Shown: in pieces, positions 15,080 through 23,260 of the stretch
Layout: the number at the start of each line of letters is the position of its first letter
Position numbering within the stretch: position 1 is the first letter of the stretch
NCBI GenBank assembly: GCA_958295985.1
Contig: OY282432.1
Span: forward strand, 1,240,001 to 1,304,000
Length of the DNA stretch: 64,000 bases
Direction of reading: 5' to 3'
Source: an uncultured Candidatus Binatia bacterium
GTDB lineage: Bacteria > Desulfobacterota > Binatia > UBA9968 > JAJDTQ01
Notes under the pieces: generated by a model
The model's input: only the letters and a program-made list of their open reading frames with translations
Database searches by the model: none
Told to the model about the DNA's origin: nothing
Program-made: the position numbers and the translations under genes

Positions 15080-16615
15080 CTACGGGGCGTCCGGCAGTTG
15101 ACGGCGCTGCCACGCCCGCTTGAGGGGCGTGAGCAGGGGCAGGCCCAGGGCCAGGCCGATGAGCAGGGTCAGCACCAGCGAGATCGGGCGGGTGACGAAG
15201 ATGAGGAAACCGGTATCCGAAATGAGCAACGACTGGAACAGCGACACCTCGGCAATCTCTCCCAGCACGTAGGCCAGGATGAAGGTGATGAAGGAATAGC
15301 TGTACTTCTTCATGCCGTAGCCGATGAACCCGAACACCAGCACCGCAAACGCATCCAGCAGGTTGTTCCGCAGGACGAACGCGCCCACGAAGCTGATGAC
15401 GAGCACGATGGGGATGATGAGTGAAACCCGGATGCGCGTGATCTTGACCAGGTGGTTGGCGAACAGGAGTCCCAGGACGGACGTCCACACGTTGGCGGCG
15501 ATCAACGCCAGCACCAGGGTGAACACCGTGGCCTGGTGCGTGGTCAAAAGCTCCTTGCCCGGGTTCAGACCGAGCAGCAGCAGCCCCACCAGCAGGATGG
15601 CGTGAGGCGCGCTGCCCGGGATGCCGAAGGCCACGGTGGGCAGCAGGGCGCCGCCGTCCTTGGCGTCGTTGGAAGCCTCCGGAGCGAGTACGCCTTCGGG
15701 AGCGCCAAGGCCGAAGTTGGCGCGGTTCGGCGAAGTGGCCTGGGCCTGGGCATAGGCCAGAAACGCCGCGACGTTGGCGCCGACGCCGGGAATGATGCCC
15801 ACCACGCAGCCGATGACCGCGCTGCGGAGCAGCAGGAAGGAGTTCGCCAGCACGAACCGTATGCCGTCGAACACGTCCCTGGCCGTGGGCCGCACCACGT
15901 CGGTCTGCTGCACCAGCTCGTCTCCCTTCACCGCCAGGTAGAACATCTCGGAGATGGCGAAGATGCCGATGGCGATGACCCCCGTATGGACCCCGTCCCA
16001 GAGGTAGAGCAGGCCGAAAGTGTACCGAAGGTCGCCGGTGATGGGAGAGTACCCGATAAAGGCCACCAGGAACCCCAAACCGGCGGAGATGAGGCCCTTG
16101 ACCGGTTCCTTCTGGGTCAGCGACGCGATCAGGCTGATGCCCAGGAGAGCCATGAGAAAGAACTCGGGCGGGCCGAAGGAAAAGACGATGGAGCGCACCA
16201 CCGGCAGCAGCAACAGGAAGATGACGTAGCCGAATACCGATCCCAGGGCCGACGCCGTGGCCGAGATCGCCAGGGCGTACCCGGCCCGTCCCTGCCGTGC
16301 CAGTGGATGGCCGTCGAAGACCGTGGCGATGTTGGCCACGGTGCCGGGAACGTTCAGCAGGATGGCCGAGATGGAGCCGCCGAAGGTGATGCCGCCGATG
16401 GATGCGGCAAACACCATCATGGCCAGCTCCGGCTCCAGGGCCATGATGACGGGAAGCGACAGGGTCAGGATGACGATGCCGCCCAGGCCGGGCAGCGCCC
16501 CGAAGAGCATGCTCACCGTGGTGCCGAAGAGCACCACGAGGATGTTGGGAAAGCGAAAGACGTTGACGAGCGCTACGCCGATGGCTTCAATCACGGGTCG
16601 TCTCTTCCCAGGCAC
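15080..16615 (-). CDS. tctA: Tripartite tricarboxylate transporter permease, TctA family
   Basis: 511 residues with about 11-12 transmembrane helices. It has the family signature GALPGLGGIVILTLSLP, plus FGGSISAILLNVPGT and GIPGVGAN-type glycine-rich repeats (GIIPGVGANVAAFLAYAQAQ). It forms the large membrane channel of a sodium- or proton-driven carboxylate uptake system with the TctC binding protein encoded just upstream (34 bp). The start is probably GTG 16615; GTG 16594 (VIEAIGVALVN) is an alternative. The TctB subunit is not adjacent. Confidence 0.92.
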   Translation of the reverse strand: MPGKRRPVIEAIGVALVNVFRFPNILVVLFGTTVSMLFGALPGLGGIVILTLSLPVIMALEPELAMMVFAASIGGITFGGSISAILLNVPGTVANIATVFDGHPLARQGRAGYALAISATASALGSVFGYVIFLLLLPVVRSIVFSFGPPEFFLMALLGISLIASLTQKEPVKGLISAGLGFLVAFIGYSPITGDLRYTFGLLYLWDGVHTGVIAIGIFAISEMFYLAVKGDELVQQTDVVRPTARDVFDGIRFVLANSFLLLRSAVIGCVVGIIPGVGANVAAFLAYAQAQATSPNRANFGLGAPEGVLAPEASNDAKDGGALLPTVAFGIPGSAPHAILLVGLLLLGLNPGKELLTTHQATVFTLVLALIAANVWTSVLGLLFANHLVKITRIRVSLIIPIVLVISFVGAFVLRNNLLDAFAVLVFGFIGYGMKKYSYSFITFILAYVLGEIAEVSLFQSLLISDTGFLIFVTRPISLVLTLLIGLALGLPLLTPLKRAWQRRQLPDAP

Positions 16616-16649
16616 TCCGGGTCATCCGGGCCGGAGCCCGCGACTGCCC

Positions 16650-17663
16650 TTACTGCTTTTGCTGCTTCTTGTAGAGGGCGATGAGGTCGCCGTAGTCCTT
16701 GATCAGGTTGTTCACCAGCATGGTGGTCTGTTTCCCGGTCGCCGGCGAGTGGATGACCTGGGCCTTGCTCTCCAATTCCGTTTTGGACTCGATGATGACC
16801 TGATGCACGGCGTTGCTCAGCACGTCCGCAATGGCCTGCGGCACCTTGGGCGGCGCGGCCACGAGGATGTACAGAATGCCCCCGGGCATGAGGTCCTTGC
16901 GGCCGAGACTCTCCGCGGACGGTACGTCCGGGAAGAACGGATCCTTGTCTTTTTCCGAAGAAAGCTGGACCAGGCCCCGAACCTCTCCCGACTTGATGAA
17001 GGTGATCACGCCGCCCGTGGTCTTGATGGTGGTGTCCACGTCGCCGCGCGCCACTGCCACCACCAGGGTCCGTCCGCTCTTGTACCCGGTGACGTCCTTC
17101 ACCTGGATGCCGGTCTTGTCGATGATGTTGGCCAGCACGAAGGAGCCGGCCGAGGCCGGACCCACGGAGGAGACCTTCAAGGGCCGTTTCTTTCCTTCCG
17201 CGATCAACTGGTCGAGGGTGCGGATGGGGGAGTCGCCCTTCACGAACAGGAAACGGGGCGCCGTCGTGATCTTCGCCAGGTAGGTGAACCTGGAGAGGTC
17301 GAAACCCACGTCCCGTACCGCGGACTGCGCCAGCCCGCCCGCGGGAAGCATGCTGCCGATGACGCTGCCGTCCGCCGGGGAGCCATACAGCCGCTTGGTG
17401 CCCACGGTGCCGCCGGCGCCGGGCAGGCTCACCACCTTGACTTCCTTGACGCCGTGGCCTTCGAGCTTCTTCTCAAGCTTCGGCGCCAGCACCAGGGCCG
17501 ACGTCCCGGTGCCGCCCCCCAGTCCGAAGGGAACGATCCAGGTAATTTTGCCCGGCAGCTTCTGGGCGCCCGCGGTGGACCCCACCAGCAGGCACAGAAG
17601 CACAGCCGCCGCGCCCGCGCCGGCCATCGCCAATGACTTTCGCAAACTCGTTCTTCTCCGCAT
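16650..17663 (-). CDS. Tripartite tricarboxylate transporter substrate-binding protein (TctC/Bug family)
   Basis: 337 residues. A Sec signal peptide (twin-lysine start, then MAGAGAAAVLLCLLVGSTAG) leads into the mature Bug fold: KITWIVPFGLGGGTGTSALV, then VKVVSLPGAGGTVGTKRLYG, both characteristic of TctC/Bug binding proteins. It captures a carboxylate in the periplasm and delivers it to TctA. The ligand is not predictable. First gene of a tctC-tctA operon on the minus strand. Confidence 0.92.
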   Translation of the reverse strand: MRRRTSLRKSLAMAGAGAAAVLLCLLVGSTAGAQKLPGKITWIVPFGLGGGTGTSALVLAPKLEKKLEGHGVKEVKVVSLPGAGGTVGTKRLYGSPADGSVIGSMLPAGGLAQSAVRDVGFDLSRFTYLAKITTAPRFLFVKGDSPIRTLDQLIAEGKKRPLKVSSVGPASAGSFVLANIIDKTGIQVKDVTGYKSGRTLVVAVARGDVDTTIKTTGGVITFIKSGEVRGLVQLSSEKDKDPFFPDVPSAESLGRKDLMPGGILYILVAAPPKVPQAIADVLSNAVHQVIIESKTELESKAQVIHSPATGKQTTMLVNNLIKDYGDLIALYKKQQKQ

Positions 17664-17819
17664 GGTTCACCTCCGTGGCAAACTTGCCAAACCCGAGTTA
17701 CGCACCCATACCCTGTGCGCGCGTCTCACTCATCTGTCTCGCACTCCCGCCGGGGTTATCACAGGAGCGCCGTTCTTTGCAATTTCCGTCCTTCTCCGGG
17801 GCACACCCGCCACCGACCG

Positions 17820-20048
17820 CTACACCAGTCCCGAGCAGTCGATCTGGATGTCCCATAGCGGCCTTTGGTCTTGCCGGGTGGGGCAGAAGACGTCGACCTG
17901 CAGCAGCGTGCTGCACCCGGGGCAGACGTAGCCCAGCAATACGCCTCGGTAGGGCTCGCCGGAAGGGACGCGGTCGCCGGCCAGCTCTTCGAGGTCCATG
18001 GTGACCTCGACGGCAGCGCTCTTGTAGTTTTCCTCGCCACCGCAGAAGACGTAGGCGCATCTACGGCATCTCACCGCCATGCGTTCGCCGGCCCTCACGA
18101 GGTCGAGGTACTCGTGCACGTGAAGCACGACCTCCCCGTGGGTCGCTTCGGGGCCCGCCGCGGCGGCCACGCCGTCACCGTCGAGGTCCGCGGGGCGGGC
18201 TCCTCGCGCCAGACGCTCCGCCCGAAGCTGCTTCCGCCGCTCGGCGGTGGCGGCGGCGTCCACACCCCCGCCGTCGAGTCTGACGCCGTAGATCCGGTCG
18301 GCGACATCCGGGCTGGTCCGGCCCGTCCTGAGGTCTCGTTCTACCTGTGCGGGGCTCCGTTCCAGCGGATCGCCGAACCCGCCGCCGCTCTGGGTGACGT
18401 CGGTGATGAACGCCAGCTCGGGGATCGGCACCCGCGGCCGGAAGCCGTCGGGCAAGTCCAGCCGGCACCAGTCGAGACCTTGCAACTCGTCGGCGCCCGT
18501 GGGGTAGGCGCCCTCGCGCAGGCGCTGCAACAGGCCCTCGGTGCGATAGAGTGCCCGGTTGCCGCCGAAGCCCGCGGGGTAGCCGCCGAACAGGCCGAAC
18601 CCGTTGGGCACCGCGCCGTAGGGGCGATAGTTGGCCGTCAGGTCCTGCGAGCCGTACACGAACAGCAGGCGCTCGCTGCCGTACCCGCCGCGATACCTGC
18701 CGAAGCCGGCGCCGTCCTTCACGTGCCTGCGGGACAGGTAGATGAACGGGTATTGCATCTCGATGCGCTCGATGTCGGAGATGCCGCCGGACGGGATGTT
18801 CATGTGGCCCCCGGTATCCACGCCGTCGCGGTCCGGTCTGGCGCCAAGCCCGCCGCCGTGCACGTCGTAGAGCCCCTGGGCCGTGGGCAGGCCCTCCCGG
18901 TTGTGGCCGCCATACATGAACCCCGGACCGCCGGAGTACCAGGCCCCGGCCCAGCCCGCGTTGACGTCGTCTCTTCGCCCCGCGGCGTAGAGCATCTTGG
19001 CCAGGCACTCGCTCACCGCGGCCACGAACATCCCGCCGATCATGGGCGCGAGACCGCAGGCCGCGGGGAAGGCGCAATTCAACACCGAACCCGCCGGCGC
19101 CTTGAGACGGATCGGCGCGAGCTTGCCGTCGTTCCAGGGAATGTCCCAGAAGAGCTGGTTGGTCAGCGCGATGTTGAGGTGCGCCACCGTGCTCGGCAGG
19201 GTCGAGTTGGTGTCCCCCGAGGTCTGGGGGCTGGTGCCGTCGAGGTCGATGTCCAGGGTGTCGCCCTTCTTGGTGACGGCGCAGACCACGGCGATGATGT
19301 CGGCGTCGGACTGGTCCGCCTCGCGTGCGGAATAGTACACGCGTGAACGCCAGACGCCGTCCGGCAGCGAGCGCAGCTTGGCGCGGGCCATCTCCTCGGC
19401 GTCCGTGAGCGTCTTTCGGCCCGCCGCCTCGATGAACTCCAGGCCGAACTTGTCCACCAGGCTCAGGTAGCGGGCGGCGCACACGTTGTTGCCGGCGATC
19501 ATCGCCTTGATGTCCAGCCCCACGTACTGGGGGTCCCGGCACTGCTCGGTGAGGGTGCGGAACACGTCCTCGCGGAACTCGCCCCGTTCCACCACCTTGA
19601 CGCCCAGGATGCGGATGCCCTCGTGGTGGATCTCCAGGGCCGCGCCCCGCAGTACGCCGCCGGTGTCGGCGGTGTGGGTGCTGGTGGCGATCCAGGCGAT
19701 GAGGCGCCCGCCGAGAAAGATGGGCTTGACCACCATCATGTCATAGGTGTGGGACCCGGCCACGTAAGGGTCGTTGAAGAAGAGCTGGTCGCCGTCGTGG
19801 AAGCCCGGGGAGGACTCGAACCACTCGATCATCTGCTTGATGGCGTCCGAGGTGGCCGCGGCGAACCGCAGGTGGCCGGAGCAGGCCAACACCATGGTGC
19901 CGGCGGTGTCGTAGAACGAGCTCATGACCTCGCCGCCCTGGGCCACGATGGGCGAGGCGGTGACGCGCTGGAGGGTGGAGCGCCCCTCCTCGCCCACTGC
20001 CCACAGGCGATGGAGAAACATCTCGTAGCGGATGGGATCGACGTCCAT
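17820..20048 (-). CDS. Hydantoinase B / acetone carboxylase-type subunit fused to an AcxC-like zinc domain
   Basis: 742 residues. Residues 1-570 are hydantoinase B/oxoprolinase (HyuB): QRVTASPIVAQGGEVMSSFY, LFFNDPYVAGSHTYDM, STHTADTGG, DLDGTSPQTSGDTNSTLPST, TQSGGGFGDPLER. The C-terminal 130 residues, after a low-complexity linker, carry four zinc-ligand-like cysteines (CRRCAYVFC, CPGCSTLLQVDVFCP), as in the gamma subunit of acetone carboxylase (AcxC). The ATP-binding HyuA partner is not in the window. Such proteins act in ATP-dependent cleavage of cyclic amides or in carboxylation of ketones; the fusion favours the carboxylase branch. GGAGG site before ATG 20048. Followed upstream by an ABM protein. 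Confidence 0.85.
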   Translation of the reverse strand: MDVDPIRYEMFLHRLWAVGEEGRSTLQRVTASPIVAQGGEVMSSFYDTAGTMVLACSGHLRFAAATSDAIKQMIEWFESSPGFHDGDQLFFNDPYVAGSHTYDMMVVKPIFLGGRLIAWIATSTHTADTGGVLRGAALEIHHEGIRILGVKVVERGEFREDVFRTLTEQCRDPQYVGLDIKAMIAGNNVCAARYLSLVDKFGLEFIEAAGRKTLTDAEEMARAKLRSLPDGVWRSRVYYSAREADQSDADIIAVVCAVTKKGDTLDIDLDGTSPQTSGDTNSTLPSTVAHLNIALTNQLFWDIPWNDGKLAPIRLKAPAGSVLNCAFPAACGLAPMIGGMFVAAVSECLAKMLYAAGRRDDVNAGWAGAWYSGGPGFMYGGHNREGLPTAQGLYDVHGGGLGARPDRDGVDTGGHMNIPSGGISDIERIEMQYPFIYLSRRHVKDGAGFGRYRGGYGSERLLFVYGSQDLTANYRPYGAVPNGFGLFGGYPAGFGGNRALYRTEGLLQRLREGAYPTGADELQGLDWCRLDLPDGFRPRVPIPELAFITDVTQSGGGFGDPLERSPAQVERDLRTGRTSPDVADRIYGVRLDGGGVDAAATAERRKQLRAERLARGARPADLDGDGVAAAAGPEATHGEVVLHVHEYLDLVRAGERMAVRCRRCAYVFCGGEENYKSAAVEVTMDLEELAGDRVPSGEPYRGVLLGYVCPGCSTLLQVDVFCPTRQDQRPLWDIQIDCSGLV

Positions 20049-20065
20049 GGCGAACCTCCGGTTGG

Positions 20066-20353
20066 TCAGATGGTCTCCGCCACGTAGTAGTCGCCGCGGC
20101 CGGGCTTGGTCTGCCAGGGGTCGATGGTCTGGCGGAACTTCGTGTGGGGCGGCGTGCCGCGCCAGCGTTCGTGGTGCTCGCGGGTTTCCCAGTGGAGCAG
20201 GACCATGACCGCGGCGGGGTCCTCATCGCTGCACAGGATGAGGCCGCCGTGGCATCCGGCCTCCTTGCTGGACTGGATGGCTTCCTTGTAGGCTTTCACG
20301 TATTCGTTTCGAGTCTCGGGATCCACCGTTTGAAACCTCACTTCGTAGATCAT
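20066..20353 (-). CDS. Small dimeric alpha-beta barrel protein (ABM-like)
   Basis: 95 residues, starting MIYEVRFQTVDPETRNEYVK after a good AAGGAGG site. The pattern of about four strands and two helices with VMVLLHWETREHHERWRGTP is that of antibiotic-biosynthesis-monooxygenase (ABM) or dimeric barrel folds. A function cannot be assigned; members bind hydrophobic or quinol-type ligands. It is the first gene of a short minus-strand operon with the HyuB-AcxC fusion (17 bp apart). A second protein of this type is at 33822-34112. Confidence 0.7.
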   Translation of the reverse strand: MIYEVRFQTVDPETRNEYVKAYKEAIQSSKEAGCHGGLILCSDEDPAAVMVLLHWETREHHERWRGTPPHTKFRQTIDPWQTKPGRGDYYVAETI

Positions 20354-20424
20354 GGCGCTACCTCCTTGGTGATGTAGGGTACGGGCCGTCCGGCGGGAGG
20401 CGGTCCCGCACGGTTCCCGGCGCG

Positions 20425-20455
20425 TTGACTTTCCGCCGCGGTGCAATGATATAAG
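20425..20455 (+). promoter_or_regulatory. Candidate sigma70 promoter for the cyclase gene
   Basis: TTGACT (20425-20430, 5 of 6) and TATAAG (20450-20455, 5 of 6) with a 19-nt spacer, 40 nt upstream of ATG 20495, in the divergent gap. The spacer is a little long. Confidence 0.5.
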
Positions 20456-20494
20456 GACACGGGCCGTTTGTCTTGCGGAAAGGAGCCCTTTTCC

Positions 20495-21193
20495 ATGCGC
20501 ATCGTCGATCTCAGCATGACCGTAGAAGAGTGCGATTCGGCTCCGTTCGCTCCCGACGAGACCTACTTCAAGGTAAGGCCCATCATCGACTGGGAAGAGA
20601 AGGGGTTCGTCTCCAACCTCGTGGAGATGACCGTTCACGCGGGCACCCACATCGATTCGCCGCACCATTTCTTCCGGGACAAGCCGTCGGTGGAGCAGCT
20701 TCCGCTGGAGCCCTTGATGGGGACGGCGGTGGTGCTGGATCTGTCCTTCCGGTGCCAGCCCGGAGCGCGCATCACGCCGGAAGACCTGGAGCGGGCGGAG
20801 GCGGCGCTGGCGGAGCAGGGGGTGAAGATCGAGCCCGGGGGCATGCTGCTGCTCCGCACGGACTGGCCCAAGGGGCATCGAACCACCGATCCGTCCTGGT
20901 GGAACGACTCGCCGTTCCTGTCCCGGGAGGCGGCCCAATGGATCGTGGACAAGCAGCCCGCGGTCATCGGCTACGATTTCGCCCAGGAGGAGAAGGGTAC
21001 GGACTACCAGCACGCTGACGAGATTCTCGACAGCGGCATGACGGTCCATCGCATCATCCTGCCCAACGTCACTTGCCAGATCGAGAACCTCATCAACCTG
21101 GACCAGATCGGCGCCACGGCGAAGATCATCGCGCTCCCGGCCAAGTGGAAGACCGAATCCGCCCCGGCCCGGGTAGTGGCGTTGCTGGACTGA
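20495..21193 (+). CDS. Cyclase family protein (kynurenine formamidase-like)
   Basis: 232 residues of the putative cyclase/KynB superfamily, metal-dependent amide or ester hydrolases. The family metal motif H-x-G-T-H-x-DSPxH is present as HAGTHIDSPHHFF. RIVDLSMT opens the fold. ATG 20495 was chosen because AAGGAG lies 10 nt upstream; an in-frame TTG at 20468 lies in the leader. Substrates in the family include N-formylkynurenine, isatin and other cyclic amides, so a link to the hydantoinase-type gene next door is conceivable but unproven. Confidence 0.85.
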   Translation: MRIVDLSMTVEECDSAPFAPDETYFKVRPIIDWEEKGFVSNLVEMTVHAGTHIDSPHHFFRDKPSVEQLPLEPLMGTAVVLDLSFRCQPGARITPEDLERAEAALAEQGVKIEPGGMLLLRTDWPKGHRTTDPSWWNDSPFLSREAAQWIVDKQPAVIGYDFAQEEKGTDYQHADEILDSGMTVHRIILPNVTCQIENLINLDQIGATAKIIALPAKWKTESAPARVVALLD

Positions 21194-21317
21194 TGCCGGC
21201 GACCCGCGCCGCGGTCCCCTTGCCCGAGCTCCCGGTGAGCCGCTCGCCCGAAGCGCCGGAGGACGGCGCACGGCCTGCGGCTGCCTGCCCGCTTGCGCCC
21301 GGACGGCATCGTTCGAG

Positions 21318-22307
21318 ATGAAGGCCGTCCGGGTGCACGAGTTGGGCGGCCCCGAGGTGCTCCGCTACGAAGAGGTGGAGGCGCCCGAGCCCAGGGCGGA
21401 CGAGGCGTTGGTGGAGGTCGCGGCCGCCGGGGTCAACTATCTCGACATCTATTACCGCTCGGGTTTCCACTGGGGCGGGCACCACCGGCGGGCGCTCCCC
21501 TACATCCCCGGCGCCGAGGGCGCGGGCGCCGTGCTGGCGGCAGGAAGCGGCGTCTCCGAGGTCCGGGTCGGCGACCGGGTCGCTTACGGTATTTCCAACG
21601 GCCACGGCTCCTACGCCAACCTCGCCGCGGTGCCCGAGCGCTACCTGGTGCGGCTGCCGGACGCCGTGCCTCTGCGGTCCGCGGCCGCGGCCATGCTCCA
21701 GGGCATGACCGCCCACTACCTGACCCGTGACACCTACCCGGTGGCGTCCGGTGACGCCGTGCTCGTGCACGCCGCGGCCGGCGGCACCGGACTGCTGTTG
21801 ATCCAGATGGCGAAGGCGCGCGGCGCTCGGGTGTTCGGCACCGTGTCGACGCCCGAGAAGGCGCGCATCGCCGGGGAGGCCGGCGCCGACGCGGTCATCG
21901 ACTACACCAGCCGGGATTTCGCCGCGGAGGCGCGCCGGCTCACCGGCGGCCGCGGCGTCAACGTGGTCTACGATTCGGTGGGAAAGAGCACCTTCGAGAA
22001 GAGTCTCGATGCGTTGGCGCCGCGCGGCTGCATGGTGGTTTTCGGCCAGTCCAGCGGCGCCGTGCCGCCCTTCGACACCGCGGTGCTCAATGCCAGGGGA
22101 TCGCTTTCCCTCAGCCGCCCAAGCCTCACCCACCACACGACTCACCGCACCGAGATCCTGGCCCGGGCCGGAGACGTGCTGCAATGGATCGAGGCCGGCA
22201 AGCTCGCCATACGCATCGGCTCCACGCTTCCGCTGTCCCAGGCTGCCGAGGCCCATCGCCTGCTGGCGTCCCGAAGGACCACCGGCAAGGTCCTGCTGAT
22301 CCCGTAA
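21318..22307 (+). CDS. Zinc-independent NADPH:quinone reductase (MDR superfamily)
   Basis: 329 residues. The GroES-like domain opens MKAVRVHELGGPEVLRYEEV; the Rossmann domain has LVHAAAGGTGLLLIQMAKA with the AxGG(V/T)G nucleotide motif. It lacks the zinc-ligand cysteines of alcohol dehydrogenases and matches QOR/crotonyl-type reductases. The reaction is probably NADPH-dependent reduction of quinones or alkenals. The start is ATG 21318; spacing of 124 bp from the cyclase gene suggests possible co-transcription. Confidence 0.88.
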   Translation: MKAVRVHELGGPEVLRYEEVEAPEPRADEALVEVAAAGVNYLDIYYRSGFHWGGHHRRALPYIPGAEGAGAVLAAGSGVSEVRVGDRVAYGISNGHGSYANLAAVPERYLVRLPDAVPLRSAAAAMLQGMTAHYLTRDTYPVASGDAVLVHAAAGGTGLLLIQMAKARGARVFGTVSTPEKARIAGEAGADAVIDYTSRDFAAEARRLTGGRGVNVVYDSVGKSTFEKSLDALAPRGCMVVFGQSSGAVPPFDTAVLNARGSLSLSRPSLTHHTTHRTEILARAGDVLQWIEAGKLAIRIGSTLPLSQAAEAHRLLASRRTTGKVLLIP

Positions 22308-22352
22308 CCGCCTGCAATCTCTCGGCCTGCCCAACCTCCCAGGGAACCCCCG

Positions 22353-23174
22353 TCAGACTCTCATGAGGTCCCGGGCCACGACGACCTCTCCCGAATAGTG
22401 GGCCGCGACCTCCGCCTTGAGGCGGTCCTCCTCCTTCTCGGACCAGAGATGGGTGAGCACGAGCTTCTTGGCGTTGGCCTCGGCGGCGATCTTGCCCACC
22501 TGATACGGTTTGGTATGGCGCACGCGGTTGGCCCACTCGGGATGGATGAACTCCGGATGCCGGCCGGCCGGCGCGCCGGTCTGCTCCAGTTCCGGCGAGA
22601 AGAGGACCTCGTGAATGAGGAGATCGCAGTCTCTGGCCAGTTCCACCAGGGCGGGGCAGGGCCGGGTGTCGCCGGAGAAGACGATGGACCGGTCCCGGGT
22701 GTCCACTCGAAAGCCGAGGCTGTTGGGTATGTGCACCACGCGCACGGCATCGAGCTTCCATGTCGGCGTCTCCCACACCGGTCCCTCGTCGATCTCCCGG
22801 GTGGAGACCTCGAATCGGGAGTTGGTGCCGGTGGCCCTGCGACCCTGGATATCGATCTTGAAGGCCTCCAGGAGCGCTTCCACGAAGGCGGTGGTGCCCG
22901 CCGGCCCGAACACTTCGACGCCGGTGTTGCGCCCCACCATCCAGCTCCCCAGCAGGAGATCGGGAAGCCCGATGACGTGGTCGTAGTGGAGATGGGTGAG
23001 GAACACCTGCTCCACCTGCGCCGGGTCGAGGCCCGCCCGCACGATCTGCGTCAGCGCGCCGCGGCCGCAGTCGAGGAGTATCGGCCGTCCGTCGATGAGG
23101 ATGGCGATACAGGACCCCTGCCGGTTCGGGTTGGGCTCGGGGACTCCCGTGCCAATCATGATGACCTCGGTCAT
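22353..23174 (-). CDS. MBL-fold metallo-hydrolase (ribonuclease Z/arylsulfatase-like)
   Basis: 273 residues. The metallo-beta-lactamase motif HLHYDH is complete (FLTHLHYDHVIGLPDLLLGS), preceded by GTGVPEPNPNRQGSC and LLDCGRGALTQIVRAG as in RNase Z and its relatives; a second metal region is SIVFSGDTRPCPAL with LLIHEVLF. Substrate uncertain: many such proteins are phosphodiesterases or small-molecule hydrolases. Convergent with the quinone reductase gene (45 bp between stops). Confidence 0.85.
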   Translation of the reverse strand: MTEVIMIGTGVPEPNPNRQGSCIAILIDGRPILLDCGRGALTQIVRAGLDPAQVEQVFLTHLHYDHVIGLPDLLLGSWMVGRNTGVEVFGPAGTTAFVEALLEAFKIDIQGRRATGTNSRFEVSTREIDEGPVWETPTWKLDAVRVVHIPNSLGFRVDTRDRSIVFSGDTRPCPALVELARDCDLLIHEVLFSPELEQTGAPAGRHPEFIHPEWANRVRHTKPYQVGKIAAEANAKKLVLTHLWSEKEEDRLKAEVAAHYSGEVVVARDLMRV

Positions 23175-23260
23175 GTCGGATTCTCCAAGTGGTGGTTTGG
23201 GTCGCGGGGTGGTGTGGTTCGTGGCCGGTGAGTCGGTTTATCCCGCGGCTTCACCGCGGT

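Noticed and set aside
11846..15424. 1192-codon plus-strand open frame opposite the EndoQ-UvrD gene
   Set aside because: Shadow of a GC-rich gene on the other strand; composition is Gly/Arg/Gln-rich and there is no family match.
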